From Calliphora vicina (Eukaryota > Arthropoda > Insecta > Diptera > Calliphoridae): DNA of 64,000 nt. The DNA is taken from the NCBI RefSeq assembly GCF_958450345.1, contig NC_088780.1, forward strand, positions 128,726,226 to 128,790,225, read 5' to 3'. The position numbers and the translations under genes were made by a program. Shown here one piece after another: positions 10,476 through 21,978 of this stretch. The notes below the pieces were generated by a model. That model saw nothing but the letters and a program-made list of their open reading frames with translations. It did no database searches and was not told the DNA's origin. Within the stretch, counting starts at the first letter, position 1; each line of letters begins with the position of its first letter.

Positions 10476-10916
10476 GATGTTCAAAAATAAAAATGAAGAT
10501 GTATTGGTGAGAGAGCTACCCAGCAAACATAATGTCAAACATTTAAAATAAGAACAAAATAATGAAAGTTTAGATTTAGAATTTTTGTCACATATAACCA
10601 ATTTATTTAATGAATGTAATTTAAATTTTAAGGAAAAGAAAAAATATGCAATATACGGTCTAAATTCTATTTAATTTTGTATTTATTTTTGACTTTGTTA
10701 TTTTGTGTTCAATTGCAATTGAAACGCTTGTGTTTGCTATGCTTCGTCCAAAAACAACCAACAACAATGCTTAGTAAATGTCTGAAAAAAATGACGATAG
10801 TCCGTCGCATGTGTTTTCATCGAGAGCTAAACGATGAATGAACAAAAGTTTTTAAAAGAGCGTAACAAATGTGTGTAAATTTTTCAAACAATTGTTGTAT
10901 GGCGTGAACATTACTG
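10472..10916. mobile_element. hAT-type element with 8-bp duplication, inside the minisatellite
   Basis: The ends are CAGTGATGTTCA and TGAACATTACTG (inverted repeat, one mismatch). The 8-bp flanks TTCTAAGT are identical at 10464-10471 and 10917-10924. The minisatellite text TTTCTAAGTCCATT resumes exactly after the element, so removal of element and one flank restores a monomer. It is 445 bp with no transposase and is non-autonomous. The start CAGTGATGTTC is also seen, inverted, at the hAT end finishing at 29237. Confidence 0.92.
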
Positions 10917-12049
10917 TTCTAAGTCCATTATTATAGAAATTTCAAAAAAGTACCATTAGAAGAACAAAAAAGTACCTATAGTACAGTTCACACATTTTGG
11001 TACCTAAATATTATCCCCTATTCCTAACACTAACTTCACTCAAATACATATCAGCTAACTTTAATCTCGATGACTGAAATAATTTAAAATGTTAAAAAAG
11101 TACCATTAGGAGAAAAGTACCAATTTCCCTTTTCTTACTTGAACACCCCTCAAGTTTGAAATTTAAAAATATTCCATTTTGCCAAAATTGTTTATGCTAT
11201 AGGCATGTATCAAAATATTAAAATCTGTGTTAATGTGCCCAAGAATAAATATGTTTTAAAAAAAGTACCAAACTGTTTACCCGGATTTGGCCCAATATAC
11301 ACCTTGGTACTCGAGTTCCAAATAACACCCTGTTAGTTAATTTTTGTATGAATCCAGGAACCAACGTTAAAAAAATTATCAAAATTGGCTTAATTTCAAA
11401 TATAATGTATTTTCCCGATTTTATCCCCTTTTTGGTACCTTTTTTATCCCCATTGAGGTGGTACAATTTCATTAAAATAAATTTATGTAATAAAATAAAT
11501 TTCATAATAAAATATTCGTATGTCTATGTCAAATTATAGAAAAACATATTTTATGAAAAAGTACCAAAAATTAACACAATTTTTATCCCTTAAAGGTTCG
11601 AATTTCCAAAAAGTACCAAACTTATATTTTTTATTTTTTGTTAATTAAAGAATACGATTTTAGATTTGTTTCTATGTTTATTAGTTTAAAAGATACATAG
11701 GGTGCAAAAAAAGTACCAAAATACAGTTTTTACCCGTTTTCTCCCCTAAAAGTTTCGAATTTCCAAAAAGTACGAAACACCTGTCAGCTTATTTTTTAAA
11801 TGGAGTAACATGCTATTTTAAGTTTTTTTGTATCTTTATTAGTTTTGAAGATATAAGGTTACCGAATTTACCCGTTTTTACCCTTTTTTACCCCCTAAAC
11901 GTTCGAATTTCCAAAAATCCCTTCTTATCGGATCGTTTTGGGGAGGGAGGAACCCACAGTTAAAATTTCGTGATTCTAGCTTCAGCCGTTTGGGCTGTGC
12001 GATGATGAATCAGTCAGTCAGTCAGTCAGTAACGTTACTCTTTTATATA
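10917..12049. repeat. diverged minisatellite and CAGTCAGTCAGT-tailed repeat end
   Basis: The AAAAAGTACCA motif continues in looser form to about 11780. There follows text such as 'TTACCCGTTTT' with 'CCCCTAAAAG' and 'TTCGAATTTCCAAAAAG'. The region closes with TTCAGCCGTTTGGGCTGTGC, a CAGT tandem run (12011-12030) and an AT tail TTTTATATAT. A tail of this design ends a class of dispersed insect repeats. The foldback element at 12050 sits in the AT tail, whose continuation ATATAGATTAAG reappears after it. Confidence 0.6.
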
Positions 12050-14172
12050 TGGGGCATTTCATGTCAAGTGAACCAACTTTTGAAATCGATGTCTTCCGAT
12101 CGGGATGAAATTTGCACCAAGGTTAGCTCTATTGGATAGTAACTCAGACACAATTTTTCAACAACATCGGTCGAGAACTCTCTGAGTTATAGGGGGTAAA
12201 ATTTTGACAATTTGGTCAAACAGGGGTTTTTTCTTATCCATGTAACTTATTACCTATTGTTCTTAGCAAAATGTGTCCCAAATAGTATAGATAGCTATTT
12301 CTTCGATCTTTCGAAAAAAAATATTTAAAAAAAAAAATAAAAAATTTTTAATATTTTTTTTCCGAAATCAAAAACTTTTTTGACTTTTTTTCTTAAAATA
12401 AAGTTTAGATATTTTCCTTGAACACCTACTTGGTCGCTTAGTGGGATGCGAGTGGGATATCTATCAAAATAAATATTTTGTAACTCAAAACATAAAATTT
12501 TTGACTTTTTTTGCAAAATCAAAAACTTTGTTGACTTTTTTTTTCAAAATGGACCCTTTTTTAATCTTTTTTTTTAGGTCAAACAAAAGCTTAGATATTA
12601 TCCTTGAAGACCCTTTTGGTCGCTTAGTGGGATGCGAGTGGGATATCTATCAAAATAAATATTTTTTAACTCAAGACTTACAATTTTTGACTTTTTTTTT
12701 TTGCAAATACGATTTTTTTTCCAAATGGGCCCTTTTTTTAAAATTTTTTTTGTAGTCAAAAGAAAGCTTAGGTCCATTCCTTTAAGATATTTTTAGTCCC
12801 TTAGTGGGATGCGAGTGGGATATCTATCAAAATAAATATTTTGTAACGCAAGACATACAGTTTTTTAATTTTTTTTTGCAAAATCAAAATTTTTTTCCAA
12901 TATGGGCCCTTTTTTAATTTTTTTTTTTGCTCAAAAGAAAGCCTAGGTCCATTCCTTTAAGATATTTTTAGTCCCTTAGTGGGATGCGAGTGGGATATCT
13001 ATCAAAATAAATATTTTGTAACAATTTTTTAATTTTTTTTGCAAAATCGAAATTTTTTTCCAATATGGGACTTTTTTTTAAAAAAATTTTTTTGCTCAAA
13101 AGAAAGCTTAGGTCTTTTCCTTTAAGACCTATTTTGTCACTTAGGAAGATGTGAGTAGGATATCTATTAAAATAAAAATGTTGTAACTCAAGACATTCAA
13201 TTATTGACTTTTTTTTTGCAAATTCGATTTTTTTTTCAAAATGGGCCCTTTTTTTAAAAATTTTTTTTTAGTCAAAAGAAAGCTTAGGTCCATTCCTTTA
13301 AGATATTTTAGGTCCCTTAGTGGGATACGAGTGGGATATCTATCAAAATAAATATTTTGTAACTCAAGATATACAATTTTTGATTTTTTGGCAAAATCAA
13401 AAACTTTTTTGACTTTTTTTTAAAATGGGCCCTTTTTGTAATTTTTTTTTTGCTATAAAGAAAGCTTAGGCCTATTCCTTTAAGATGGTTTTGATCGCTT
13501 AGTGGGATGCGAGTGGGATATATATCAAAATAAATGTTTTGTAACTCAAGACATTTATTTTGATAGATATCCCACTCGCATCCCACTAAGGGACTAAAAA
13601 TATCTTAAAGGAATGGACCTAGGCTTTCTTTTGAGCAAAAAAAAAAATTAAAAAAGGGCCCATATTGGAAAAAAATTTTGATTTTGCAAAAAAAAATTAA
13701 AAAATTGTATGTCTTGCGTTACAAAATATTTATTTTGATAGATATCCCACTCGCATCCCACTAAGGGACTAAAAATATCTTAAAGGAATGGACCTAAGCT
13801 TTCTTTTGACTACAAAAAAAATTTTAAAAAAAGGGCCCATTTGGAAAAAAATCGTATTTGCAAAAAAAAAAGTCAAAAATTGTAAGTCTTGAGTTAAAAA
13901 ATATTTATTTTGATAGATATCCCACTCGCATCCCACTAAGCGACCAAAAGGGTCTTCAAGGATAATATCTAAGCTTTTGTTTGACCTAAAAAAAAAGATT
14001 AAAAAAGGGTCCATTTTGAAAAAAAAAAGTCAACAAAGTTTTTGATTTTGCAAAAAAAGTCAAAAATTTTATGTTTTGAGTTACAAAATATTTATTTTGA
14101 TAGATATCCCACTCGCATCCCACTAAGCGACCAAGTAGGTGTTCAAGGAAAATATCTAAACTTTATTTTAAG

Positions 14173-14203
<31 letters not shown>

Positions 14204-14550
14204 TTTTAAAAAAAAGTCAAAAAAGTTTTTGATTTCGGAAAAAAAATATTAAAAATTTTTTATTTTTTTTTTTAAATATTTTTTTTCGAAAGATCGAAGA
14301 AATAGCTATCTATACTATTTGGGACACATTTTGCTAAGAACAATAGGTAAAAAGTTACATGGATAAGAAAAAACCCCTGTTTGACCAAATTGTCAAAATT
14401 TTACCCCCTATAACTCAGAGAGTTCTCGACCGATGTTGTTGAAAAATTGTGTCTGAGTTACTATCCAATAGATCTAACCTTGGTGCAAATTTCATCCCGA
14501 TCGGAAGACATCGATTTCAAAAGTTGGTTCACTTGACATGAAATTCCCCA
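12050..14550. mobile_element. foldback element, about 1-kb near-identical inverted arms
   Basis: The left arm starts TGGGGCATTTCATGTCAAG and the right arm ends CTTGACATGAAATTCCCCA. The arms cover about 12050-13010 and 13552-14550. They pair almost base for base; I noticed only isolated differences, such as GTTAGCTC against GTTAGATC and ACTTATTACC against ACTTTTTACC. Each arm carries four tandem units of about 175 bp around CTTAGTGGGATGCGAGTGGG. Three more units (about 13010-13551) form the unpaired middle. No transposase was seen. Foldback/Galileo-like by structure; superfamily unknown. Transcription through it would give a long dsRNA hairpin. Reading frames here (MGCEWDIYQNK and similar) are by-products of the repeat. 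Confidence 0.9.
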
Positions 14551-14560
14551 TATATAGATT

Positions 14561-15185
14561 AAGAATTTTGGTTTATATTTATTTTTAAATAAAAAATTAG
14601 AAAATATGTTCATAAAATTCATCTGCTTTACTTAAAGGAAGTACTAAAAAGTTAAATACTAGATTAACCATGTCAGAAAATGGACATTGTTGGTTCTATA
14701 TTTGTCCATTTGTAGTTTAATATATTCTGCCCCTGCCCCTGAGCTTTAAGCTTCGTAATTTTATTAGCACTTTAATTTTTCACTATCAATATGACATAAT
14801 ATATTTTTTTTGGTTTTACTACTTTATTATCAACGGGAAAAAAATTGATTTTGCGTAGACTTTTCATATGGTAATCTTTGTCGCAATTGCTCAATTAGTT
14901 TAATTTGTCGTATTATTTTTGTCATATTCTTCACTAATTAAAACGTTCATTATTTTATCTCTCATTCATCAAACTAGTATGAAAAATGTGTCAAAAACAT
15001 TAAACAATTTTCAATTGGCGACGATAATGGATCAAATTCCTTGAATTTTAAATCAGAAAACAGCAAATGATTTATTTACTTTTTGTACTTTGTGCAATAC
15101 TGGTTTTAAAAAAAGATGGTACGCCAAATTATAATCAGTGTATTAATTACTTAAAAGTTTGGCTTTTTAGAATTGCTGGTTTGAC
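14561..15185. other. AT-rich non-coding DNA
   Basis: The interrupted AT tail of the preceding repeat (14551-14570), then unremarkable AT-rich sequence. No feature is supported. Confidence 0.55.
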
Positions 15186-15189
15186 GAAA

Positions 15190-15312
15190 TTAAAACAAAA
15201 TGGGTTTTAACTCGAAGCATAGATCCACAAGACGTTTAACGGCTATTGATCGCCATCTAGTATCACAAGCCTTCAAGAGATTGTGGGGCTCTTGTCCATT
15301 ATATAATGATGA
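15190..15312 (-). pseudogene. hAT-like transposase fragment
   Basis: On the minus strand a frame reads HHYIMDKSPTISLK, then ACDTRWRSIAVKRLVDLCFE. 'C.TRW.S...A.KRL' is a recurring core motif of several hAT transposase families, including their domesticated ZBED-type relatives. The fragment is about 40 codons long, with stops on either side. It lies 200 bp from the CACTGTTGCCAG hairpin at 15517-15698 and could belong to the same decayed element; that link is inference. Confidence 0.5.
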
Positions 15313-15516
15313 ATATAATGTGTAATAACAATTTTGTCTTGAAAGAGAATTTGCTAGACATTTAAGCTTTCAGATATAAAATACTCTATTTCATTTTGAA
15401 CCACTTGATATTGGCAATTGTTATTTGTTCTTTTAATACTGCACAATTCTTGAGTATGTTGAAAAGCTAAATGAAAATCAGTAATGAATTAAAATGAAAA
15501 TGGTTCACAAATATAA

Positions 15517-15698
15517 ATTTAGCCTTTTTATTTACTCTTTAGTCTCGAACTTTTTAGCCTTTTTTAATTTCAAAAAAGGCTATTTTGAAATTAAGAAAAG
15601 GCTAGAAAAAAGCCACGAAGCAAAAACCAAAATTTCGAGGCTAAAGAGTAAATAAAAAGGCTAAATTTAGCCTCAAAAAGGCTAAACTGGCAACAGTG
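15517..15698. repeat. inverted repeat ending CACTGTTGCCAGTTTAGCC (hAT-like end)
   Basis: AATTTAGCCTTTTTATTTAC at 15517 onwards is mirrored by GTAAATAAAAAGGCTAAATT near 15646-15665. The middle repeats 'TTTTTTAGCC' and 'AAAAAGGCT' in both directions. The right end on the minus strand reads CACTGTTGCCAGTTTAGCC, a typical hAT MITE start. The same CAGTGTTGCCAG opening occurs at 8405. The left end lacks the terminal bases, so no duplication can be read. Confidence 0.65.
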
Positions 15699-16378
15699 AT
15701 TACCACAATTATCTTATGCTGAAATAATTTTTAGTTATGTGTGTGTAGTTATTTTTAGATGCCACAGTTCGAGATGGCAGTCCAGAACTAGCTATCTAAC
15801 CTACTTTCAGGTTACCACTAGCCACAGAATTAGTTAGGCGACTAGTTATTTTAACATAGGCTTGTCCCAGGAGGAAGTCAATTGACTCTTTGGAGACGGT
15901 AACTAGATTTTGTCGATTACAAATGGAGAATCTACTCGTCAGTCGATTTATTATGAGGGGTTAAATAACCACTTTCTGAAGTATAATACAAAAAAACAAG
16001 TTTCAAAAGTCCCCATCTATAGATTACATAGGATCAGTAAAGTGACCACTAACACAGCCTTTCAATACCTGGGAATGTTCAAGGAACGACTGTTTCCAGT
16101 GTGAATTACAACGATTACTTTCGGAACGAATGACGCAATACATACAAGTTAGAGGTAACCTGGTGTTTAGACAATAGTGAAAATTACTGTATTTTATGGG
16201 TGTACAGAGTCCTTGCCGAAATGCTGGGTTGTGTTAAAACTTTTCTGTCCTTTGGGTGTATACGTTTAAGTTATATTTCTAGTCAATAGTCATAGAAAAG
16301 TTGAATATGCTTAGTAGTGGTACAGAAATTCCCCATAACCTCATATATTTTCCATATTATGTTTCCTAGACTTTATCT

Positions 16379-16751
16379 CAGAGACATAACTGTTATAAGA
16401 AATATCTAAAAAAATTTAGCCATAACTGTTATATTGAAGAAATAAATTTTTGTTTCTTTAAATAATAGTTATTCTCAATGAAAATAAGTTTTGCTTTTCA
16501 ATAAGTGTTATTCATAATAAATATTTTTTTTCGTTGTTCATAACTTTTATTTTTGATTTTTATGTTTTTACGTTGCCTTATAAGAGTTATTCATAATAAA
16601 TATTTTTTTACGTTACTCATAACTTTTATTTTCGATTTATATTTTTTTACGTTATGAATAACTCTTATTTGAAAACGTAAAAATTATTCATTGATTTATG
16701 CCTAACTTTTTCAGTCTCAAAAAATTTAATAACAGTTATTTTTGGTCTCTG
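16379..16751 (+). mobile_element. hAT MITE, same family as 4783-5789, 8-bp duplication
   Basis: Starts CAGAGACATAACTG and ends GGTCTCTG. Identical 8-bp flanks CTTTATCT lie at 16371-16378 and 16752-16759. The sequence is the terminal regions of the 1007-bp hAT copy in opposite orientation, including the block TTTAGCCATAACTGTTATAT and the final AACAGTTATTTTTGGTCTCT. The transposase part is deleted, making this a 373-bp derivative. Confidence 0.92.
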
Positions 16752-17174
16752 CTTTATCTGCATTAACAAAAAAGATGGTTCTATATTATGGAGACAAATA
16801 TTTCCATTATTGTCATCAGTCAGGATACAACTTTAGATCTTATAAATACTCTTAATCTCAGACTTACCAGTCTTTTCATTAGTTATTTGAATTTCATTAG
16901 ACATTATTAATAATATTTTCCCAAAATATCAACCAAGCCAACAAATGTTAAATTTTGAAGATGTAGAAGAATTTTCGCAAAATTTTAGAACTTTGTTAAT
17001 TTTAACTGACTTATTATTGAAATTTATTTACTCTAACAAAAAATGATGAAGTCACATATTTTTTTATCAAGCCACACTTATGTTGATCTATTGATGATGA
17101 GTGGTTAACATAACAAACTGATTCAGCACTACACAAAAACCAATTTACACTTAAATTTCATGTTGAAAAATATA

Positions 17175-17425
17175 TGTTAAGTTTCAAAATTTCACCATTA
17201 AGTATCGATAAATCTACAACGTATTCATCAAAAGAAAAAAATACATACATATTAGAACCCATATATGCCGAAGTGAATAGAAAAATACCCAGATTCTGTA
17301 GGCTCAGGTATGGCAGATAAAAAAAATAAAAATTGTCACGACAATATAAATACTGTCTTTATAAAATTTCATCCAAATCGGACAACGACTTCGGGGGACA
17401 AGCATTAATGGGTTAATATACAAAG
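17175..17425 (+). repeat. dispersed repeat, second copy at 31925-32205
   Basis: Shared in order with 31925-32205: ATAAATCTACAACGTATTCA, then AGAACCCATATATGCCGAAG, then GGCTCAGGTATGGCAGATAA, then GGCATTAATGGGTTAA (here AGCATTAATGGGTTAA). The 31.9-kb copy has an additional insertion after the first block. No coding capacity; family unknown. Confidence 0.75.
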
Positions 17426-17439
17426 CTATACCACATGTT

Positions 17440-17730
17440 GCAATACCTGTTAAAAATTATTTAGAAGGAAGTGTTTGGGAAGTTTTGCCTCACATGCTTA
17501 TAGTCCGGACCTTGTTCCGTCCGACAACTATTTGTTTCAACCGATGCAGAACGCTGTCTCTCTGGGATACGTTTCACTTCAGAAGAGAGTATCCGAAATT
17601 GGCTTGATTCGTTCTTGGCCTCCATAAAGATGGAAAGAGGTCATAGCTAACTATGGTTAATACTTTAAAAAAATGTATATTGTACAAATATTTCAAAATA
17701 AAAGTTAAAACTTTGAAAAAATTCTACATT
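17440..17730 (+). pseudogene. mariner transposase C-terminal relic
   Basis: The plus strand reads HVAIPVKNYLEGSVWEVLPH, then decayed versions of 'SPDLAPSDYHLFR' (frames disrupted: CPTTIC/RPTTICFNRC). A typical mariner end follows, with CATAAAGATGGAAAGAGGTC and ACTATGGTTAATACTTT, to AAAATAAAAGTT near 17705. Same family as the other two mariner relics here. Only the last third is present. Confidence 0.8.
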
Positions 17731-19143
17731 TTTAAGTCATATACATATATGTATATTAAAGAGGCAAAAGACAATATATTACTTTACTCTTGTAAAATAA
17801 GATCCCTTTAAATTGCTAAAGACATCTGCACAATAACATGTATGGTCATAAATAACGCTGATGAAATTTATAAAAAGACACAACCATAACAGAAAAACTT
17901 TATGTGGTCAATGCGGAAACAAAACTAAAAAAGGATACACCCGCTAGGCAGCCAAGAAAGAAAAAAAACCCAACAGAAACCATAAAATAGAAAAACAATA
18001 ATAATTTATGTTAGTAAATCTTCCCCACTTCCAGTAAGAAATAAAAAAAATTTATAAAGTAAAAACCACATAAACTGACAAGTGAACACTTTTAAATTGT
18101 ATATAAAAATTGCTATGACCTTTTGCTGCTCAGGCTTTCGCTCTATACAGCTATAAACAGAATGGATTATAAAAAGGAAAACCATGTCATAAGTTTAAGT
18201 AAAATACATTTATTCTGGTATTAAAGAAAAAAAAACCAAAAACAAATCTTGTTAATGGGCCTCAAACACAACCCGAAACTAAGAGTTACGACTTGCCAAC
18301 CAAATCTGTTAAAACAACTTGTATCTTTTTTATTTGTTAACATTTTAACTAGGAGTACTAAAATAAAAGACAAAATATCCAAATAAAGGACAGACAGTTT
18401 TCAAATTACATATGTGTTGAAAATTGTATAAATAAATATGATGTACATAAGTATAATGTTTACTGGTATAATCATTATTAATATTTATTATTTATATTTA
18501 TTTACCATTCTAGAGTAAAAGTCATTTGGTACATTTCTAAGTAGGTATTTAATACAATATGTTATATGTGAGCTAGAGAGAGAGAGTGAATGGAAAATAG
18601 CATGTTTTATGTCAGACTTAATGGTACTTATATTAATCATATTGAAGTTTTCCTTAAATATATGATTATCTTCTATTACATATTTTTTTTTGTAATAAAT
18701 CGTTTAGCACTCGTATGTGAAAGAGCTCGATGAAGAATAAAGTCTGTTTTAAACAAATTTTGAGGAAAATGCTTAAAATGGAGGATAAATAAGGTGTCGA
18801 TGTTCCCAATTAAAAGCAAAAGTTTAGTTTGTTGAGGATACCATTAATAAAAATGTTTATCCCACGGTAATTATTTGGTAAGCTGTATGAAAGGATAAAT
18901 AGGTAATTTTTTTAAGGACTTGATGATTTTTTAATATTTATCGCAAAGGAAACATTGGTATAAAATGGGCTTTAAATGCTGTATCAGACAGTTTAAAGTA
19001 AATAGCTTAAACCTCACAAAAATTCACTGAAACGGTTATTTCCGTGTTTCGAAATTCAATATATTTCGAATTTTATTTGAATATTTCGAAACCTATTTTC
19101 TCCCCGTTATTGTGTTAGCTATATATTTCATGATAATCACAAT
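17731..19143. other. non-coding DNA
   Basis: No gene recognised. There is a short GA-dinucleotide run at 18572-18588. The rest is AT-rich with frequent stops. Confidence 0.55.
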
Positions 19144-19865
19144 ATGGACATCATTACCATTGGTATTGCCTTAAAAATGCGGGATTTACAATGTATGGCT
19201 CAGGCCAGAAAAACGTTTGAAGACCAAGAATTGGAAGCATTACTCCATGAAGATTACTCTCGAAATCAACAAGGAGCTTGCAAAATCATTGGAAGCTACT
19301 CAATCAGTAAATTCAAAACGTTTGCAAGCAGCAGGATTCATCCAAAAGCAGGGACATTAGGTATCATACCAGTTGGAGTTGAGAGACGATTGTGTATGTC
19401 TAAAATGCTGTTTTAAAGCTATACAAGAAAATAATTTCTGCACCGAATCATTACTTGTGATAAAAAATGCATCCATTACGTTAACCCGAAGCGTGAGTGA
19501 TCAAGCGAACATTGACCGAAAATCGCCCAGAATATGCGGCCTGTATTATGAAACTGTGTGTGTTGCAATATCTGTTAAAAACTATTTAGAGAGAAGTGGT
19601 TGGGAAGGTTTGCCTCACCCGCCTTATAGTCCCGACCTAGCCCCCTCGAGTACTATTTGTTTCGATCGATGTAGATCACAGTCTCTAGGAAACACTTCAC
19701 TTTAGAACAGAGTATTCGTCATGGCCACAAAAGATGAGCAGTTCTCTTGGCTCGGAATCTTTACGTGGTCAGAAACATGGAAAAAGGTTAAAGCTAACAA
19801 GGGCCAATACTTTAAATTATTTTATATCGTACAAAGGTTTCAAAATGAAAGCTAAACACATAGAA
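19144..19865 (+). pseudogene. mariner transposase relic with central deletion
   Basis: The start of the frame gives the mariner N-terminal helix-turn-helix region, ARKTFEDQELEALLHEDYSR. A frameshift follows, where 'QQELAKSLEATQS' becomes QQGACKIIGS. Near 19375 another frame gives VELRDDCVCLKCCFKAIQEN, then a decayed 'FLHRI.T.D.K.I...NPKR'. The text then jumps to RPEYA-like and SVKNYLERSGWEGLPHPPYS. Most of the segment between the first and second catalytic acids is missing. The end shows KDEQFSWLGIF and a decayed 'W.KV....GQYF'. Mariner proteins are usually near 350 residues; this copy has lost about a third and is frameshifted. Confidence 0.88.
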
Positions 19866-20003
19866 CGGAAGGAGAGAGTAATATATATGGAAAAATTACT
19901 CTCTTTTCACACATACGGGTGATACAAGAACAAAATGCATGCAATACATTCTCATGAATTAGGTTTTTGACAACAGACTTAGGTTTTGGCTCTCAGTTAC
20001 CTA

Positions 20004-20499
20004 CACGCAGAGAAAAAATATAATTGGGCATGGTTACTGTAACCATTTACATAGTGTTACAAGTTACAAGTTTTTTTAACTATATTATAGTCACAGTAAC
20101 GATTTACATGATTGTGGTAACCATAATATGGTTAACTTACGATTCACATGATTGTCTCAACCATATATATGGTTACAGTAAACATATATATGTTTGTGGC
20201 AGCCATATTTATGATGAATAATTTTATCATAATATGTTGTTCTCAGATTGTGATAAGCCTTAAGCCGAGAGCACCATAATATGATAAGTCCTTCATCATA
20301 TAAATGGTTGTCACAAACATATATATGTTTACTGTAACCATATATATGGTTGAGACAATCATGTGAATCGTAAGTTAACCATATTATGGTTACCACAATC
20401 ATGTAAATGGTTACTGTGACTATAATATAGTTAAAAAAACTTGTAACAATATTGAAATGGTTACAGTAACAATGTCCAACTATATCTTTTCTCTGCGTG
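20004..20499. mobile_element. palindromic TA-flanked MITE built of small palindromes
   Basis: CACGCAGAGAAAAAATATAA at the left is mirrored by TTTTCTCTGCGTG at the right, with TA on each side (20002-20003, 20500-20501). The arms (about 235 bp each) mirror each other around about 20242-20272. Each arm is itself a chain of short palindromes such as ACCATATATATGGT, GTTACTGTAAC and AACATATATATGTT. A matching empty site (TTACCTATCGAGTTG) exists at 58741-58755. The TA duplication points to Tc1/mariner-type mobilisation. Related pieces: 35755-35864, 56008-56279, and more distantly 56793-56960. Confidence 0.9.
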
Positions 20500-20501
20500 T
20501 A

Positions 20502-21130
20502 TCTAGTTGTTGTCTATGGCTAAACATTTTAAAAAATATCATAGGTCATTATTGAAAACCTTCACTAATACCTCATACACAACTTTATACTATTTCCATT
20601 TCCAATAAAGCACTGTGTCCATGAATATATGAACTAAGAACAACATGAAATTTAACACATAAAACAAACCATTTAGTAAAATATTTAAATTTTTTTTAAG
20701 TACACACCTCCGGTAGTGTTTAAAAAAAATCACTTGTCCTTAATGCAATTTTGTGGTCACTCAACATTCACATTTGTTTATGTATAAATTGAGTTGGCAA
20801 CTGGCATACATTTTTGGCATTTATAACGTCGAAGTGTTAGGAATTGAACCTTATTTTTTTTTTTTTCAAATATAGAAAGTTGAAAATATGAATTTTTGCC
20901 GGTAAATTTGGAAATGGAGACATAGTGCATTGGACGTATTAAAAATGGGTAGTATCAGATCATACAAAGTAAATAATTATTTTTGAATATCTAAAGAACT
21001 GTATCTATCTAGACTCTAGAAGAAGACTCTAGATTCTAGAGTCTGGTTGGGTACGATAACACAATAAACATAGCATACGAAGTAGCTTTATTTTAGGAAA
21101 TTTTTAGCTTGAAAGGCAATAACAACATTT
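20502..21130. other. non-coding DNA with a small TCTAGA palindrome
   Basis: AGACTCTAGA repeats and its mirror make a small palindromic cluster at 21011-21045. Nothing else was recognised. Confidence 0.55.
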
Positions 21131-21134
21131 TTAA

Positions 21135-21401
21135 CCTTCGCTTTACCAATACCCAACCGGGTGACCACATCGATTTTATTGGTTTAATATTTTTTTTAAT
21201 TTTGTTTCGATTTAAATGAAATTTGTACTCACAGAACAAATTCTAGAGTTCTATAGAATTTAATAGAACCATTTTAAACTTTTTATAAGGTTTTTTCAAT
21301 TTTTTAAAATTTCGTTCGTCGCATATATTTATAGAAGTGTAGAGTCACCCGGGTGGGTATTGGTAAACCATGTACATAAAAAACCTTTGGTAAAGCGAAG
21401 G
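21135..21401. mobile_element. TTAA-flanked MITE (piggyBac type)
   Basis: Both ends are bordered by TTAA (21131-21134, 21402-21405). The terminal repeat CCTTCGCTTTACC is mirrored by GGTAAAGCGAAGG. A second inverted pair lies inside: ACCAATACCCAACCGGGTGA, and near the right TCACCCGGGTGGGTATTGGT. The element is 267 bp and non-coding. The TTAA duplication and double inverted repeats fit piggyBac-type mobilisation; assignment is by structure only. Confidence 0.88.
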
Positions 21402-21978
21402 TTAAACCATTGTGATTGGGTCATAGTACATTATGACAATATGACATGTTGGGAGACCCTGTGAATTGACCAAATATGTTTGTTGTTTTTTTTTTGTTAG
21501 AAAATAATTAAAATTTTCTTTGAACAAAATGTCTCTTTTATGATTTTAGATACAATGTAAAAATACAATTTATTAAGTTATTATTAGGAAACCATTTAAT
21601 TTAAATCAATGTATGAATTTGTTCTCATGTATGAATTGGTTCATAATTCAAACTCACAATTAAAAAGTTATGGGAATAAATTTCAATTATAAATTTATTC
21701 CAGATATGAACTTTTTTCTGTGTACAAAGAGCTAGAAGTTACATATACTAAACCACATCTTAAGAACATTCTACAAATAGTTGCCACATATCACTTATAT
21801 GTATTGGGCAAAACAAACAGAATGAAACGTATGTATTAAATTTCATTTCCAACCAGAAGCCTGTCCAAACTTATAGAAATTCTTGTTGATATGTGGGAGA
21901 AAGAAGGCACGTAATGCGTTTATAAAAGTTTTGTTATATAACGAGGCACATTTTTTTCTACAAATTTATACATATATA
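21402..21978. other. non-coding DNA
   Basis: AT-rich spacer between two elements; no feature recognised. Confidence 0.55.

Noticed and set aside
12441..14014. Reading frames with repeated MGCEWDIYQNK or DIYPTRIPLSDQ peptides on both strands
   Set aside because: They are translations of the 175-bp units of the foldback element; the peptide repeats because the DNA does.
15910..16104. 64-codon plus-strand frame
   Set aside because: No recognisable domain and no supporting context; likely chance.
18572..18588. GAGA-type regulatory element
   Set aside because: A short dinucleotide run with no promoter or gene nearby; cannot be supported as regulatory.
20024..20402. Paired frames on both strands with near-identical peptides (IVVTIIWLTYDSHDCLNHIYG)
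   Set aside because: Produced by the palindromic MITE; both strands read the same because the arms mirror each other.
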